A DNA stretch of 64,000 nt, from NCBI RefSeq assembly GCF_028640845.1, contig NC_080543.1, forward strand, positions 93,733,825-93,797,824, read 5' to 3'. The notes beneath the pieces are model-generated. The model saw only the letters and a list, made by a program, of their open reading frames with translations. It was not told the DNA's origin and made no database searches. Origin of the DNA: Ahaetulla prasina. Taxonomy: Eukaryota > Chordata > Lepidosauria > Squamata > Colubridae. Below are positions 10,223-21,921 of the stretch, in pieces. The position numbers were made by a program, and so were the translations under genes. Each line of letters opens with the position of its first letter. Position 1 is the first letter of the stretch.

Positions 10223-10266
10223 GTAAATACAATCATGTAAATCATGATTTACATGATTGTATTTAC
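10223..10266. repeat. Perfect 44-bp palindrome
   Basis: GTAAATACAATCATGTAAAT and onward is its own reverse complement with no spacer, centred on ATCATGAT. Related ACATGATTGTA words recur from 10100 to 10265, suggesting local duplication and inversion. Confidence 0.9.
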
Positions 10267-10524
10267 AGCACCTGCATTTTGGATTGGAATAAGATATTGT
10301 TCAGTTGTAGAGCTAAAGTGCAGCAGCTTAAAAAAACCACCCAGTAATGGAACTTTAACATCAGGTCCTATGATCTGTGAATATTTTACTTTGCATTCAA
10401 CATTTTATGTATGTATTTCATACATTCCACATTTAATTTACCAGAAAACAAATGTTCTGACATTTGCAAAAGTCAATTTAAAAAGAGTCTTGGAAGACCT
10501 TTGCATTGATACACCTTGGTAAAG

Positions 10525-11577
10525 CATTGGACAGATGACTACACTCAACATGTAGTCCTCAGTGGAATTACATCTACATGGAGGGAAATACACTGTGGAG
10601 TACCCCAAGGCTCTGTTTTAGGCCCAGTATTCTTCAACATCTTCATCAATGACTTGGACAAGGGGACAGATGGGGAACTCAGCAAATTTGCAGATGATAC
10701 CAAGCTGGCAGCAACAGCCAACACTCCAGAAGATAGGCTCAAGATACAGAAGGATCTTGACAGACTTGAGCATTGGGCGCTATCTAACAAAATAAAATTC
10801 AACAATGAAAAAAGTAAGGTTCTACATTTAGGCAAAAAAATCCCAAAATGCACAGGTACCGTATATGTGGTACCTTGCTCAATAGTAGTAACTGTGAGAT
10901 GGATCTTGGAGTCCTAGTGGACAACCATTTAATAATGAGCCAGCAATGTGCAGCAGCTGCCAAAAAAGCCAACACAGTTCTTGGCTGCGTAAACAGAGGG
11001 ATTGAATCAAGATCACGTGAAGTGTTAATACCACTTTATAATACCTTGGTAAGGCCACACTTGGAATATTACATTCAGTTTTGTTAACTACAATGTAAAA
11101 AAGATGTTGAGGCTCTAGAAAGAGTGCAGAGAAGAGCAACAAAGATGATTAGGGGACTGGAGGCTAAAACATATGAAGAAAGGTTGCAGGAATTGGGTAT
11201 GTCTAGTTTAATGAAAAGAAGGACTAGGGGAGACATGATAGCTGTGTTCCAATATCTTGGGGTTGCCACAAAGAAGAGGGAGTCAAACTATTCTCCAAAG
11301 CACCTGAGGGTAGAACAAGAAGCAATGGGTGGAAACTAATCAAGGAGAGAAGCAACTTAGAACTAAGGAGAAATTTCCTGACAGAACAATTAATAAGTAG
11401 AACAATTAATAAGTGGAACAATTGCCTGCAGAAGTTGTGAATGCTCCAACTACTGGAAATTTTTAAGAAAATGTTGGATAACCATTTGTCTGAAGTGGTG
11501 TAGGGTTTCCTGCCTGGGCAGGGGGTCAGACTAGAAGACCTCCAAGGTCCCTTCCAACTCTGTTATTATTATTATTA
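10525..11577 (+). pseudogene. CR1 LINE reverse transcriptase fragment
   Basis: This is the C-terminal half of a CR1 ORF2. GVPQGSVLGPV and FADDTKL are RT motifs B and C; then come the CR1 C-terminal blocks [37 protein letters not shown] and LEIFKK. The frame is split by at least three frameshifts (near 10850, 11090 and 11270). The 5' end is truncated inside RT. The 3' end GTTGGACT-like/CCAAGGTCCCTTCCAACTCT runs into (ATT)n at about 11562. It is non-functional. Confidence 0.9.
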
Positions 11578-11921
11578 GATGAAAACAGTCTCAGTACAAT
11601 CAATGAAATTGTATTTTATGCAAATAGGAATAATAGATTATTGATTTTCAAATGACTTATTTTTGTTATGTGAACTAATACATTCTTGGTTCTTTGCCAC
11701 AATATTTCGTAAAGATTTATCTACAGAAAGAACATTGTGTACAGTAATTTTGTTTTTTATTGCTATGTGTTCAAATTTCAAAAGACTGTTTGAATTCATT
11801 TTTGCAGTTCTTCAGTCCTTTTTGTGTTTTTTTTTATTGTTGATTTGGTTTTCCATTCAATTCCATCACATATATGAGCCATAGTAGTGCAGTGGTTAGA
11901 ATCAGTGGTGGGATTCAGCCA

Positions 11922-13200
11922 CCTGATGGAGGAGCATCCAGTCACCCGGAGGAGGGGTGACTTGGCGCAGGACGACTCCGGGGGGCGTTGGGAGGAGCCC
12001 CGGAGCGTCCTGCTGCAGCGGTGGTCATGGCGGCTGGCCGGGCGGCTTGCCGGCTTGCCGGGCGGTCGCGGCTTGCCGCCGGCCTTTTTCGGCGGTCTGG
12101 CGGCGGTGGCGGCGGCGGCGGTGGCGGCAGCGACGGCGACGGGGGGTCACTGATGTCCAGGCCCCCTTGGACCCCGCCCGTGGGAGGAAGCAGTGGCGGC
12201 CCTGGCAGCTAGCCGGGTGGCTTGCTGGGCGGCCTGTGGCTTGCCTGGCTGCCGCCGGCCTTTTTTGGCATTCTGGCGGCGGCGGCGACGGCGGCGGCGG
12301 TGGCCTTTGACATCTTGGGCCCCCTTAGATCCCCCGCCCTGATGGAGGAGGCTTCAGTCGTGGAGGAAGATGGATGACGGGCGACTTCAGGGGCGAGGGG
12401 AGGAGCCCCGGAGCCCCGGAGGAGGAGTTGTGCCCAGTGGAGATCTGGAGGGCCTACCGGGCCCCCGTCGGCCTTTGTTGGTTTTCTGGCGGCGGTGGCG
12501 GCCTGGCTTTTTCGTCTGGCGCTGGCGTCGGTGGAGTGACTGGCGTCCCTTCCTAGTTGGGGGGGGATGTCGGTGGCCTCATGCGGCGGCGATGGGACGC
12601 TTTGGTGACGACGGCCGGGCGGAGGTGGCCGGTGGCGGCGGCCTACCTCGGCGCTTCAAGGTGGCGGACGGCCTGTTTAACATCTCTACCATCGGTCCGC
12701 CCCCCCCCTCTCCTTCTTCCTTAGTCCACCCCTGACTATTTATAGGTGGGTGGCGAACTGACTGAATGAGTGGTTTTGTTTTCTACCCCACGAGGATCAC
12801 TATTGACTGCTACCCATCAGGACTGACTGACCGACCGGTTGTGGTCACTGTATCATCTGTTACCATCTTGACCGCCCAGGATGGGCCTCCTGCCGGACTT
12901 TCTTGGTGATGCGAACGTTTACGGCGGCTGACCTTCTTGCCCTGCGAGACGCCCCTCTCTCGCGGGTTTGGCCCTCCATACTATCGAGGGCCCACCTTGA
13001 GGACGGGCTTTGGAGCCCCGAGAGGTGGCATGCTAAAAATAGGAGGCTTAGGGGCTTTTTAATTAGTTGTTTTAAGAAATTTTTAAGGGAGTTTTAATGG
13101 GGATTTTAAGGGTTGGGAGGGAGGGATTCGTGGTAGGGGAGAGAACCCGTCGGGAGGGGGGGAGGTTAGGGCGGGTATTGGGAGTAGCCCGCCGGGTGGG
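11922..13200 (+). promoter_or_regulatory. G/C-rich 5' region of the L2-like LINE, with repeated modules
   Basis: Very G/C-rich DNA in an otherwise A/T-rich window. A module containing GCCGGCCTTTTT, a GGCGGCGG run and a GGCCCCCTTGGA/CTTAGA-CCCCGCCC block recurs around 12080-12180, 12255-12345 and, more loosely, 12465-12560. The segment GATGGAGGAG..GGAGGAGCCCCGGAGC occurs at 11924 and 12341. Repeated 5' modules often act as internal promoters of LINEs (inference). Short open frames here have no recognisable domain. Confidence 0.6.
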
Positions 13201-13289
13201 AGCCAGTCCTTGCGCGCTCGTGGCGGTTTAGTAATGGGTTCGGAGGTTATAGGGGGGGATTACGTTCCTTTTGGTGAGGGTGGTTCCAT

Positions 13290-16217
13290 TTGCACGGTAA
13301 GTGGGAGGGGCAGATATGGCGGAAGGGGGGGACCGCATCGTTTTGGGGGGCGCGCGCTCGATGTCTGCAGGCGATCGTGCGCCCCGATCCCCCTCCCTTC
13401 TCCCGTCCCCCGGATGGTCAAGACCCTCAGAGCCTGGGCCTTCGTCTGATGTTATGCAACGCACGGTCCGTGGCCAATAAGGCCCCCCTAATACATGATC
13501 AGATTCAGGGGGGTGCCGCGGATATTATAGGCGTTACGGAGACCTGGTTGGGCACTGAAGGGGGCGTGCCCCTGGTCGAGATGTGCCCACCGGGTTTCCG
13601 TGCATTCCATCAGCCGAGGGCCCAGGGTAGGGGTGGTGGGGTGGCGGTTGTTATTAAAGAGAGTCTAGAGCCGAGGGAGACCACTGTACCTCAGATTGCC
13701 GGGTGTGAATCCCTCTTTGTGAGGTGGGGTCATAGGTGTCAGATGGGCTTGCTGGTCACGTACCTGGCTCCTTGCTGCGTGACAGCCGCCCTGGAGGTGC
13801 TGGCTGGGGTGGCAGTTGAGACCCCCAGACTTTTAGTCATGGGGGACTTTAACTTGCCATCTTCCGGCTCGTCATCGACGGCAGCTCGGGAGTTCATGGC
13901 TTCCATGACGGCCTTGGACCTGACCCAAGTAGTTGATGGCCCTACTCACATTGGGGGTGGCACTCTGGACCTGATTTTTGTCTCTGGTCAGTGGTTGAGA
14001 GATCTGGACTTAAAGGAAATAGTCATTGAACCTTTGTCATGGTCAGATCACTCTCTTCTTCGCCTGGACTTTCTGACCGCCATTCACCACCGCAGGTAGG
14101 CGGAGCCGATCGTTGGTTCCGTCCCAGGCGCGTGATGGACCGGGATGGGTCGCGGACGGAGCTTGGGCCATTTCCTGAGGGTCTGGCTCACGGCTCGGTT
14201 GAGGAACTTGTTGCGGCCTGGGAACGGGCCGCGGCGGGGGCCTTAGACCGTGTCGTGCCTTTGCGGCCTCTGACCCGGCGCAGGTCCCAACCGGCTCCTT
14301 GGTTCTCCGAGGAGCTGAGAGGATGAGCGCGGAGAAGACGCCTAGAGAGTTCGTGGAGGTCTAGCCGTTCAGAAGCTGATCGGACACTAGTGAAGTCCTA
14401 TACTAGGACTTACCTAGTGGCATTGAGGAAGCGGCGTAGCTCGCCTCCTCCCTCATTGCATCGGCAGATAACGCCCAGCCGCCCTGTTTCGGGTGACCCG
14501 CTCCCTCCTACACCAGGGGGAGCGGGATGACCCGTTGCAGGGACGTGCTGAGGAGTTTAACGGTTATCTATACGATAAAATCGTTCAGCTTCGGGATGGT
14601 TTGGACCAAGATTGCGGTGAGACGGGTGAGACGGCTGAGGGTGGTCTTGGTGACATTTTATGGGATGAGTTTGACCCTGTTGCTCCCGAGGACATGGACA
14701 GGTTGTTGGGGAGGCTGGATGCCACCACATGTTTACTGGACCCGTGCCCCTCCTGGTTGGTGCTGGCCACGCAGGAGGTGACCCGAGGCTGGCTCCAGGC
14801 GATTACGAGCGCTTCTTTGGTGGAGGGTGTCTTTCCGGCCGCCTTGAAAGAGGCGGTGGTGAGGCCCCTCCTCAAGAAGCCTTCCCTGGACCCGGCTGTT
14901 TTAGGTAATTATCGTCCGGTCTCCAACCTTCGCTTCGCGGCGAAGGTTGTTGAGAGTATGGTGGCATATCAGTTTCCCTTACACCTGGATGAAACTGTCT
15001 ATCTAGACCCGTTCCAGTCCGGTTTCCGGCCCGGTTACAGCACGGAGACGGCTTTGGTCGCGTTGGTGGATGATCTCTGGAGGGCCAGGGATAGGGGTTG
15101 TTCCTCTGCCCTGGTCCTATTAGACCTCTCAGCGGCTTTCGATACCATCGACCATGGTATCCTGCTGCGCGGTTGGAGGGATTGGGAGTGGGAGGCACCG
15201 TTTATCGGTGGTTCTCCTCCTATCTCTCCGACCGGTTGCAGTCGGTGTTGACAGGGGCAGAGGTCGGCCCGAGGCCCCTCACTTGTGGGGTGCCGCGGGA
15301 TCGATCCTCTCGCCCCTTCTGTTCAACATCTACATGAAGCCGCTGGGTGAGATCATCAGTGGGTTCGTGTGAGGTACCAGCTGTACGCGGATGACACCCA
15401 GCTGTACTTTTCCACACCGGACCACCCCAGCGAAGCTATCAAGTGCTGTCCCGGTGCCTGGAGGCCGACGGGTCTGGATGGGGAGAAACAGGCTCAAGCT
15501 CAATCCTCCAAGACAGAGTGGCTGTGGATGCCGGCATCCCGGTACAGTCAGCTAAATCGCGGCTGACCATCGGTGGCGAGTCATTGGCCCGATGGAAGGG
15601 TGCGCAACTTAGCGTCCTCCTGGATGAACGGCTGTCTCTAGAAGATCATTTGACGGCCGTCTCCAGGAGAGCGTTCTACCAGGTTCGCCTGGTGCGCCAG
15701 TTGCGCCTTTCTGGACCGGGAGGCCCTTTGCACGGTCACTCACGCCTGTGACGTCTCGCCTGGATTACTGCAACGCCTCTACATGGGGCTTCCTTGAAGG
15801 GCATCCGGAGGCTGCAGTTAGTTCAGAATGCGGCTGCGGGTGATAGAGGAGCCCTCGTGGCTCCGCATAACACCCATCCTGCGCAGGCTGCACTGGCTAC
15901 CTGTGGCCTTCCGGGTGCGCTTCAAGGTTTTGGTGACCACCTTTAAAGCGCTCCATGGCATAGGGCCGGGTTATCTACGGGACCGCCTACTGCGACCAGA
16001 TACCTCTCACCGACCCGTGCGCTCTCACAGAGAGGGACTCCTCAGGGTGCCGTCAGCTAGGCAGTGTCGGTTGGCGACGCCCAGGGGAAGGGCCTTCTCT
16101 GTGGGGGCTCCCACCCTCTGGAACGAACTCCCCCCAGGACTCCGTCAACTTCCTGACCTTCGAACCTTCCGTCGCGAGCTCAAGACACATTTATTCATCT
16201 GTGCAGGACTGGCTTAG
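13290..16217 (+). pseudogene. L2-like LINE: endonuclease and reverse transcriptase, multiply broken
   Basis: This is a degenerate ORF2 of the CR1/L2 superfamily. The apurinic-type endonuclease (13410-14326) shows CNARSV, VTETWL, GDFNLPS and SDHSLL. RT (14700-15560) shows [47 protein letters not shown] and [10 protein letters not shown]. The C-terminal block (15828-16217) shows LHWLPVAFRV and [12 protein letters not shown] and ends CAGLA-stop. Breaks include a stop at 14097, a frame change after 14326, another near 15165 and several from 15370 to 15830. The copy at 42203-45009 is less damaged. It is non-functional. Confidence 0.9.
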
Positions 16218-16329
16218 ATTTTTAAATTTAGAGGGGTTTTAAATTGATTTTAATATTTATATTTGATATTTATATTTCTATTTTTAATAATTCGGGCGCT
16301 AGAATAAGTTTTTTAAGGATTATTTTAAT

Positions 16330-16434
16330 TTGTATATTGATATTGATGTTTTATATGCCTGTAAACCGCCCTGAGTCCTTTGGGAGATAGGGCGGTATAT
16401 AAATTCGAATAATAAAATAAAATAAATAAATAAA
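16330..16434 (+). repeat. 3' hairpin and tail of the L2-like LINE
   Basis: GTAAACCGCCCTGAGTCC, a short loop and GGGCGGTATATAAAT form a stem, followed by an (AAAT)n-like tail. The same hairpin ends the LINE at 42283-42330 and a fragment at 28469. A related one ends the tRNA SINE family. Confidence 0.8.
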
Positions 16435-16760
16435 GTTCGCACCACTTTGGGAGAATCAGTTGTTAACTTTCTGAGCAGTTTGGCAAACTGGTTGTTGAAA
16501 GAAATTATTAGGGCAGAGAACTGGTTGCTAAATTACTTGAATCCCACCACTGGTTAGAATACAGTATTGCAGGCTGACTCTGCCCACTGCCAGCAGTTCA
16601 ATCCTGAACAGCTCAAGGTTGACTCAGCCTTCCATCCTTCCTTGGCCAGTAAAATGAGGACTCAGATATGCTGACTCTATAAACTGCTTAGAGAGTGCTA
16701 TAAAGCACCGTGAAGTGGTATATAAGTCTAATTGCTATTGCTATCTGTTTGTATTAGTAC

Positions 16761-18090
16761 CACCTATGACTTCAACAAATAAAAGATCAAAACTCATTAT
16801 CCAAACATACAGTACTGAATGAAATCAAATGGTCCAAAGTGTTTCTAGAACATATCCAGATATGGCTGTACAAGAGAAGAAAGACAGAGTCATCCACAAA
16901 TGGGAAAGGTTGCCTCTATATGGCATGAATTAAGTCTTATGCATTCACTCTGAAACCCATCCTTAGAGCTCAATAAATCTTGACTTTAACTAAAAGAAAC
17001 CAATATTATGATGTAATGAATTAGGGCAAATTCAAAAAAGCTTTACCCTTATACCAACATACAATGCAAATCAGTTAGAATACAATGAAAGAGGAAGTTA
17101 GAAATTAAATATTTACAACCCTCCCCTCTTTTTCTTCTTTTAAAAATATTTATAAACAATAATATACTGGAAGTTTTGACACTAAAATAAAAGTGATTGC
17201 TTCCTTTTTATATCATAAAGATAACATATATTCCATTTGGAATTTTTACAAATGTAATAATTGGAACCTTAGTAAATAATGCAATTAGTGTAATAATTGC
17301 ACAACCAAAGTAATTATCTATTCACTCATAAATAATATTTCTCTTGAGAATACATTGTTGTCTTATGTAAAATAAAAGGATTATAACAATTAAAAAAAAC
17401 AACAAAGCATACTGATGATGTACTTTTTAAAAGAGGGAAATGAATATACATCTCTAGCTAGCTAGATTTATATATTTGAACATGCTGTATTATTGTTAAA
17501 TAATGTTTTTTTAAACTGGAACAATAAAGAATTTTGCCAAATCCAAAGAGGGCATCTTTTAGCAAGAAAAGGGATTTTGCATTTTATACTCTAATCCTAA
17601 ATTCTTGTTCAATCCCAAAGTTCTTTATCTTTTGCTTGCAGATGGGAAAGAGAAAAACAAAGAAAAAGCATTGATTACTTTCTGTATATTTAAGACATCC
17701 CAAGACTCTTTTAATTTTTTTTTACTTAAAAATGGTGTAAAAGTCAAACGTGTAATATTTGGCGAAGATAAATCTCCCATCAGAAACCCATGGTCAGCAA
17801 CATGGTCCTGAAATATCTCATAGCCTATTCCAGGTGCCCTGCTACATATTATTTTATTTAAGTATAATTTTAATTTCAAACAAAGAAATAAGGAAGATGG
17901 TCCACTGCCAACAAAACACCAGTGTTCAGAATCCTATTTATTTCCAGTAACTCTTGATTTCCAAATAGACCACATGATTCTTCCAAACAGGTGAAAATGG
18001 ACAGTGGTTGTAATCTAATTACCTTCTTTCTAAATGTACCCATTTGTTATTAAAGAAGGAAAGATAAAGGTGCTTATAAAGATTAATAGC
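16761..18090. other. Unassigned A/T-rich stretch
   Basis: No gene recognised. The short open frames at 17605-17950 have no domain. Confidence 0.45.
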
Positions 18091-18131
18091 GTTCTGTCCC
18101 CAGAGCATTTGCTGCTCTGGCAGGACAGAGT
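18091..18131 (+). repeat. Short imperfect hairpin
   Basis: GTTCTGTCCCCAGAGCA pairs with TGCTCTGGCAGGACAGAG around a short loop, with one 2-base bulge. It could be a structured RNA or chance; no wider context supports a function. Confidence 0.5.
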
Positions 18132-18459
18132 TAATTTCTTTCTGTTTAGCTAGCTTAGATATAAATTTGGCAACCCTGATCTTGCTGGCCAAAGTAGGTA
18201 CAGCATGTTCCCTTCATAAGGGAGATGTTCAGGGATTATTACTTATTCCCCCTTTCCTGTTTCCTTACTTTCTGCATTGATGGGAAAGAGAAGGGAAGCG
18301 AGGCCCACATCTTCCATTCAGAAAAGCCCCCCTTAGTTTTTCAGCTGCAACCTTGACCCACCTGGGGGTATTGCAGGTAAGCAGCATATCCTTACACACC
18401 TTTAGACAATTTAGGTTCTGGTGTGTGTGTGAAGGAGCAGTTATATTTTTGGCCTAGAC

Positions 18460-18577
18460 CAGGGGTCCGCAAACTTGGCTCTTTTAAGACTTGTGGACTT
18501 TAACTCCCAAAGCTGGCTGAGGAACTCTGGGAGTTGAAGTTCACAAGTCTTAAAAGAGCCAAGTTTGCGGACCCCTG
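18460..18577. mobile_element. Near-perfect palindromic hAT-like MITE
   Basis: Two 50-bp arms (18460-18509 and 18528-18577) differ at two positions around an 18-bp loop. The element begins CAGGGGTCCGCAAACTTGG and ends with its complement. The flanks are a perfect 8-bp duplication GCCTAGAC (18452-18459 and 18578-18585). It is non-coding and would need a transposase from elsewhere. Confidence 0.95.
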
Positions 18578-18585
18578 GCCTAGAC

Positions 18586-19306
18586 TGTAAGTAGGCCACG
18601 TTACAGTTAGGACCACATAGTCTCTTTTATAGAGACTGCTAGTTATTCTGTATTCATGCTGTAATCGTATGCCATTGCTTATTTTCTTCTAGTCTTACCG
18701 CATCTGTCCCCTTTATTGAATGGCAAGAAAGATTAACTGCCTGGATAGCTTTCCATAGAGCCACAGGGTTATGGATTAGCGAGTTCAGGACAAATAGACT
18801 CCTGGGAGTGGAGAAGATAATTAGGAGAATCTTCATCAGTTTGGACTTGGGTCAATACTGTAAAATATTTAGGTGGCTGCACTTGCTGGGGTCTCCATGA
18901 TAAACTGGAATGGTGTATTTGCAACCTAAATAGAAAAACAAAATTAACAATTTAAGTATTTGTAATACATTTCTGTGGTGTATGGATATGTTCCCCTATG
19001 CCACAGAATGACTGAACATGAGAAATGGAAGAAAAAGACAGAAGGAGAAAATTGGTAAAATATTTATAGTTGCACGAGGTAATAGTTGTGATTGGTGTCG
19101 GCAGACATATACTCCAAAATACAGGATTTTCTTTTTATGAATGTTGCACGTTAGGACAAGAAAAAAGAAAAGATATTGGTTTTCCACTGGATTCTTTAAA
19201 GCATGACTTATAAATGTATTATCCTCACTGGTACATTGGATTGCTCAGTTCTTTCAGTCACAATACTTCAGAAATTGCAGATGGAAGAAAACTGCAGTGA
19301 ACAATG
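18586..19306. other. Unassigned stretch
   Basis: Nothing recognised. Confidence 0.45.
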
Positions 19307-19308
19307 TA

Positions 19309-19919
19309 CGATGTTTTCCCGAAAATATGACCTAACCCGAAAACAAGCCCTAGCTCGACTTTCATGTCTGCACCTAATATAAGCCCTACCCCAATAAGCC
19401 CTAGTTAAGCCCCACCCACTATCTGATTGTACAAGGTAGGGCAAGGCATAGGTGTAAAATCAAGCTCAGGGGGTGGAACTGCCCATGTACCCCACATCCA
19501 CTTTACCTTAGGACCACTGAAGCCAGGCTTCTCATGCCCTGGCACCTGTTGCGCCACTGCTCGACTTATTCTGCAGCTACTTGGGGCCACTCACAGCTGG
19601 AGGCCACATGGCTCATCTCGCCAGTGCAGCCACTTGCAACAGAATGCCGCAAGACTTGTTGTGCTGGTGCCACTGCTCGTGGCAGAATGCCACAAGGTTG
19701 CGCTGCTGCCACCACTTGTGCACACAACAGCGCAACGCACAACGTAGCCTGCTGCAAGTGGCTGCAGAAGAAGTTTAGGCAATGGTGCAACAGGTATCAG
19801 GGCATGGGATTGAGTGGTCCTAAGGTAAGGAGATAAGACATTCCCTGAAAATAAGACCGGGTGCTTATTTTGGAACCAAAACGAAAATATGACCGGGTCT
19901 TCTATTAAGGGAAACATGG
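19309..19919. mobile_element. TA-flanked inverted-repeat element (MITE-like)
   Basis: It begins CGATGTTTTCCCGAAAATAT and ends TTAAGGGAAACATG, inverted ends flanked by TA (19307-19308, 19920-19921). Sub-terminal words such as AAAATAAGACCGGGTGCTTA and AACCCGAAAACAAGCCCTAG are typical of a repeat common in reptiles. A TA duplication suggests a Tc1/mariner-type mechanism. Open frames inside have no recognisable domain. Confidence 0.7.
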
Positions 19920-20149
19920 TAGAAACATATTACATCTGTGCTGCAATCTGCTAATTAATTGCCAGTACAATTAATTGTTAATTAAAAGGCTAATTAATTG
20001 TTAAGGTACAATTTAAAGTGCTGTCTCTAACTGATAAAAAAGATTTGTAATGAATTACTTGTAGGATCATGATCTCCAACCTGAAACTGACTTATTCAGT
20101 ACAATACAGGAAAAAGTACTGATGGTCACTCCCTTATGGAGGCTAGGGC

Positions 20150-20430
20150 AATTGATGCCAGGAAGTTATGTTTCACTGTCATGATCCTTGCGCTTTGGAA
20201 CAATCTTCCCCTGGAGATTTAACTTGCCCAAATGTTGCTTGCCGTGTAGAAGTCATATAAGCTGAACCTCTTCCTGCAAGCTTTATTAATTTCAAATGAT
20301 TATGCCATTATCGCTACTAGATTGTTGCTCCAGCTGTTTTAAATGAATGCTGTTTTTATTTTTCCTAATTTGCTTACCATAGTTACATAGTTGCTTTCTG
20401 TAGCATTGATATTTTGTATTTCTGGATCAT
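20150..20430 (+). mobile_element. Possible old L2-like LINE 3' fragment
   Basis: The reading CTTTGGAACAATCTTCCCCT (LWNNLPLEI) resembles the conserved [10 protein letters not shown] block of the L2-like LINEs here. It is followed by a Leu/Phe-rich stretch in the same direction. It is too diverged to bound firmly. Confidence 0.4.
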
Positions 20431-21594
20431 GAAAAGTCTTTAGACTGTGCTGGTGTTAATGAAGATGTGATCTGCACTTTCTCCTTGCCCTGGCATCTGA
20501 ATGGACCACCTACCATTTGGGGAGAGTAGGAAGAGATGCCATTCTCTGCCTGCTGGAAAAGTGACTTCTACCTGAATTTTCTGGCTTTGCATCAAAAGTA
20601 CTGCTTTTCTCTCTACTGGTAGAAGCAAGGCAGTCCAATCCACCTGCTGTGCTTCACTATATATACAAATGCTCCTTCTACAATTGGTGTGGGCTCCAGC
20701 AGGCATGTCCCCTTTCCCCTCCCAACTCTTTGCTTCTAATGGCCATTTCATACTTTCTCTGCCCTATGTAATAGAGTACTGAGCACCTCTTTTGAATATG
20801 GGGCCTGGTTTTAATTTGTTTTAGTAATGCGGGTAGTTATGGTATCAGCTTATTTCCCTCTGACTGTATGAGAATCCTCATAGTTGCCAAGTCAGTGGGG
20901 CATACTGAAATACTGTTTTCTATTGATATGGAAACATAGTAAGTTGTGTGTCTCAGTGGATGTGATTTCTTCCTGTGAAAGCAGCTTTCATGTTAGAATT
21001 ATTTTTAGCACTGTTCATTTGCATCTTGTCAAGCAAGCTGAAAATCTACTTTGTTTCTACAGCAGCATTAAAAGCTACCTTTTGTAGACAATAGCATAAA
21101 TTGCTATTTCTGCAATTAATTAACATATATATATGACTATAAATGCAATTTGTGAAAAGTTTTTTTAATGGCAAACAAGTGACAATCATTCATGAGGTCC
21201 CTTTATCATTTCGAATGTACTTTGCCACACTTAGTGAAAATAAGTAAAACATACATAAATCATGTGACTCATAAATTAACAGCAATTTCAGTTCTCCATA
21301 TGCTGGCTCTTACACAGTCAAAACAATGCCATCCGAGAATAAGTGGGAGTTATTAGTAAACTGGGGGAATCACAATGTTTATAGATGTGTCGAAGAATCT
21401 TAAAACACACATACAGAGAGAAGATAAAGGAGGAGGAAACCATAAAAGTGCTCTGTTGAATAAATAAAGCTGTTAAGTAAAATAAGGCTAACCTGGAAAA
21501 AAACAGATAGGAAAACTAGATAGGAAAGGAAGATAAAACTAAGTATTATCAACAGAAGTTCATCAGATTGTAACCTTTTTGTACTGTATGTGTG
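20431..21594. other. Unassigned stretch
   Basis: A 103-codon minus-strand open frame at 20440-20751 has no recognisable feature. Nothing else is seen. Confidence 0.45.
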
Positions 21595-21921
21595 TGATTT
21601 TATATATCAGGACATAATAATCATCTGTTCCTTAGCAGTTCTTAAAAGTAGGTAAATACAACTGCAGATGAACAACAACACATGACATATTATACCATGT
21701 CATCATTTATTTTGGAAAAAAAAAAGGCAAAATGGAGAAGCCATGCATGAAAAACTAAGTATACCTTTATTGCTGCCATAGCTACAAAGAGGCTAAATAA
21801 CAGCCAGTTGATCAATCGATTATCAGCCATACTAGGCCGGAAGCTTCCCTGCTGCCAGTAACTACTTTTATAAAAGCTGAAGTTTGAGGAGTTTCTCGTC
21901 CCCAGTATTGAGGTGTGTGTT

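Larger units (their letters stand above)
11903..16552. mobile_element. hAT-like MITE inserted in the SINE and split by a LINE
   Basis: The ends CAGTGGTGGGATTCAG and GAATCCCACCACTG are inverted. They are flanked by a perfect 8-bp duplication GTTAGAAT (11895-11902 and 16553-16560). Its two remnants (11903-11921 and 16435-16552) join to give the same family as 78-271, inverted. The LINE between them accounts for the rest. Confidence 0.9.
11876..16760 (+). mobile_element. tRNA-derived SINE split by a nested MITE/LINE insertion
   Basis: The SINE head (GAGCCATAGTAGTGCAGTGG) lies at 11876-11902. It resumes at 16553 with GTTAGAATACAGTATTGCAG and continues to a tail TGGTATATAAGTCTAATTGC near 16735. 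Sister copies lie at 28661-28913 (minus) and 58638-58862 (plus). The interruption is a hAT-like MITE that duplicated the SINE's GTTAGAAT. Confidence 0.85.

Noticed and set aside
12753..12766. GAACTGACTGAAT inside the LINE 5' region, identical to a MITE sub-terminal word
   Set aside because: The match stops after 13 bases and the MITE end does not follow; probably chance.
18340..18375. Possible 32-nt micro-exon between TTTTTCAG and GTAAGC
   Set aside because: Very short, with no partner exon or recognisable peptide.
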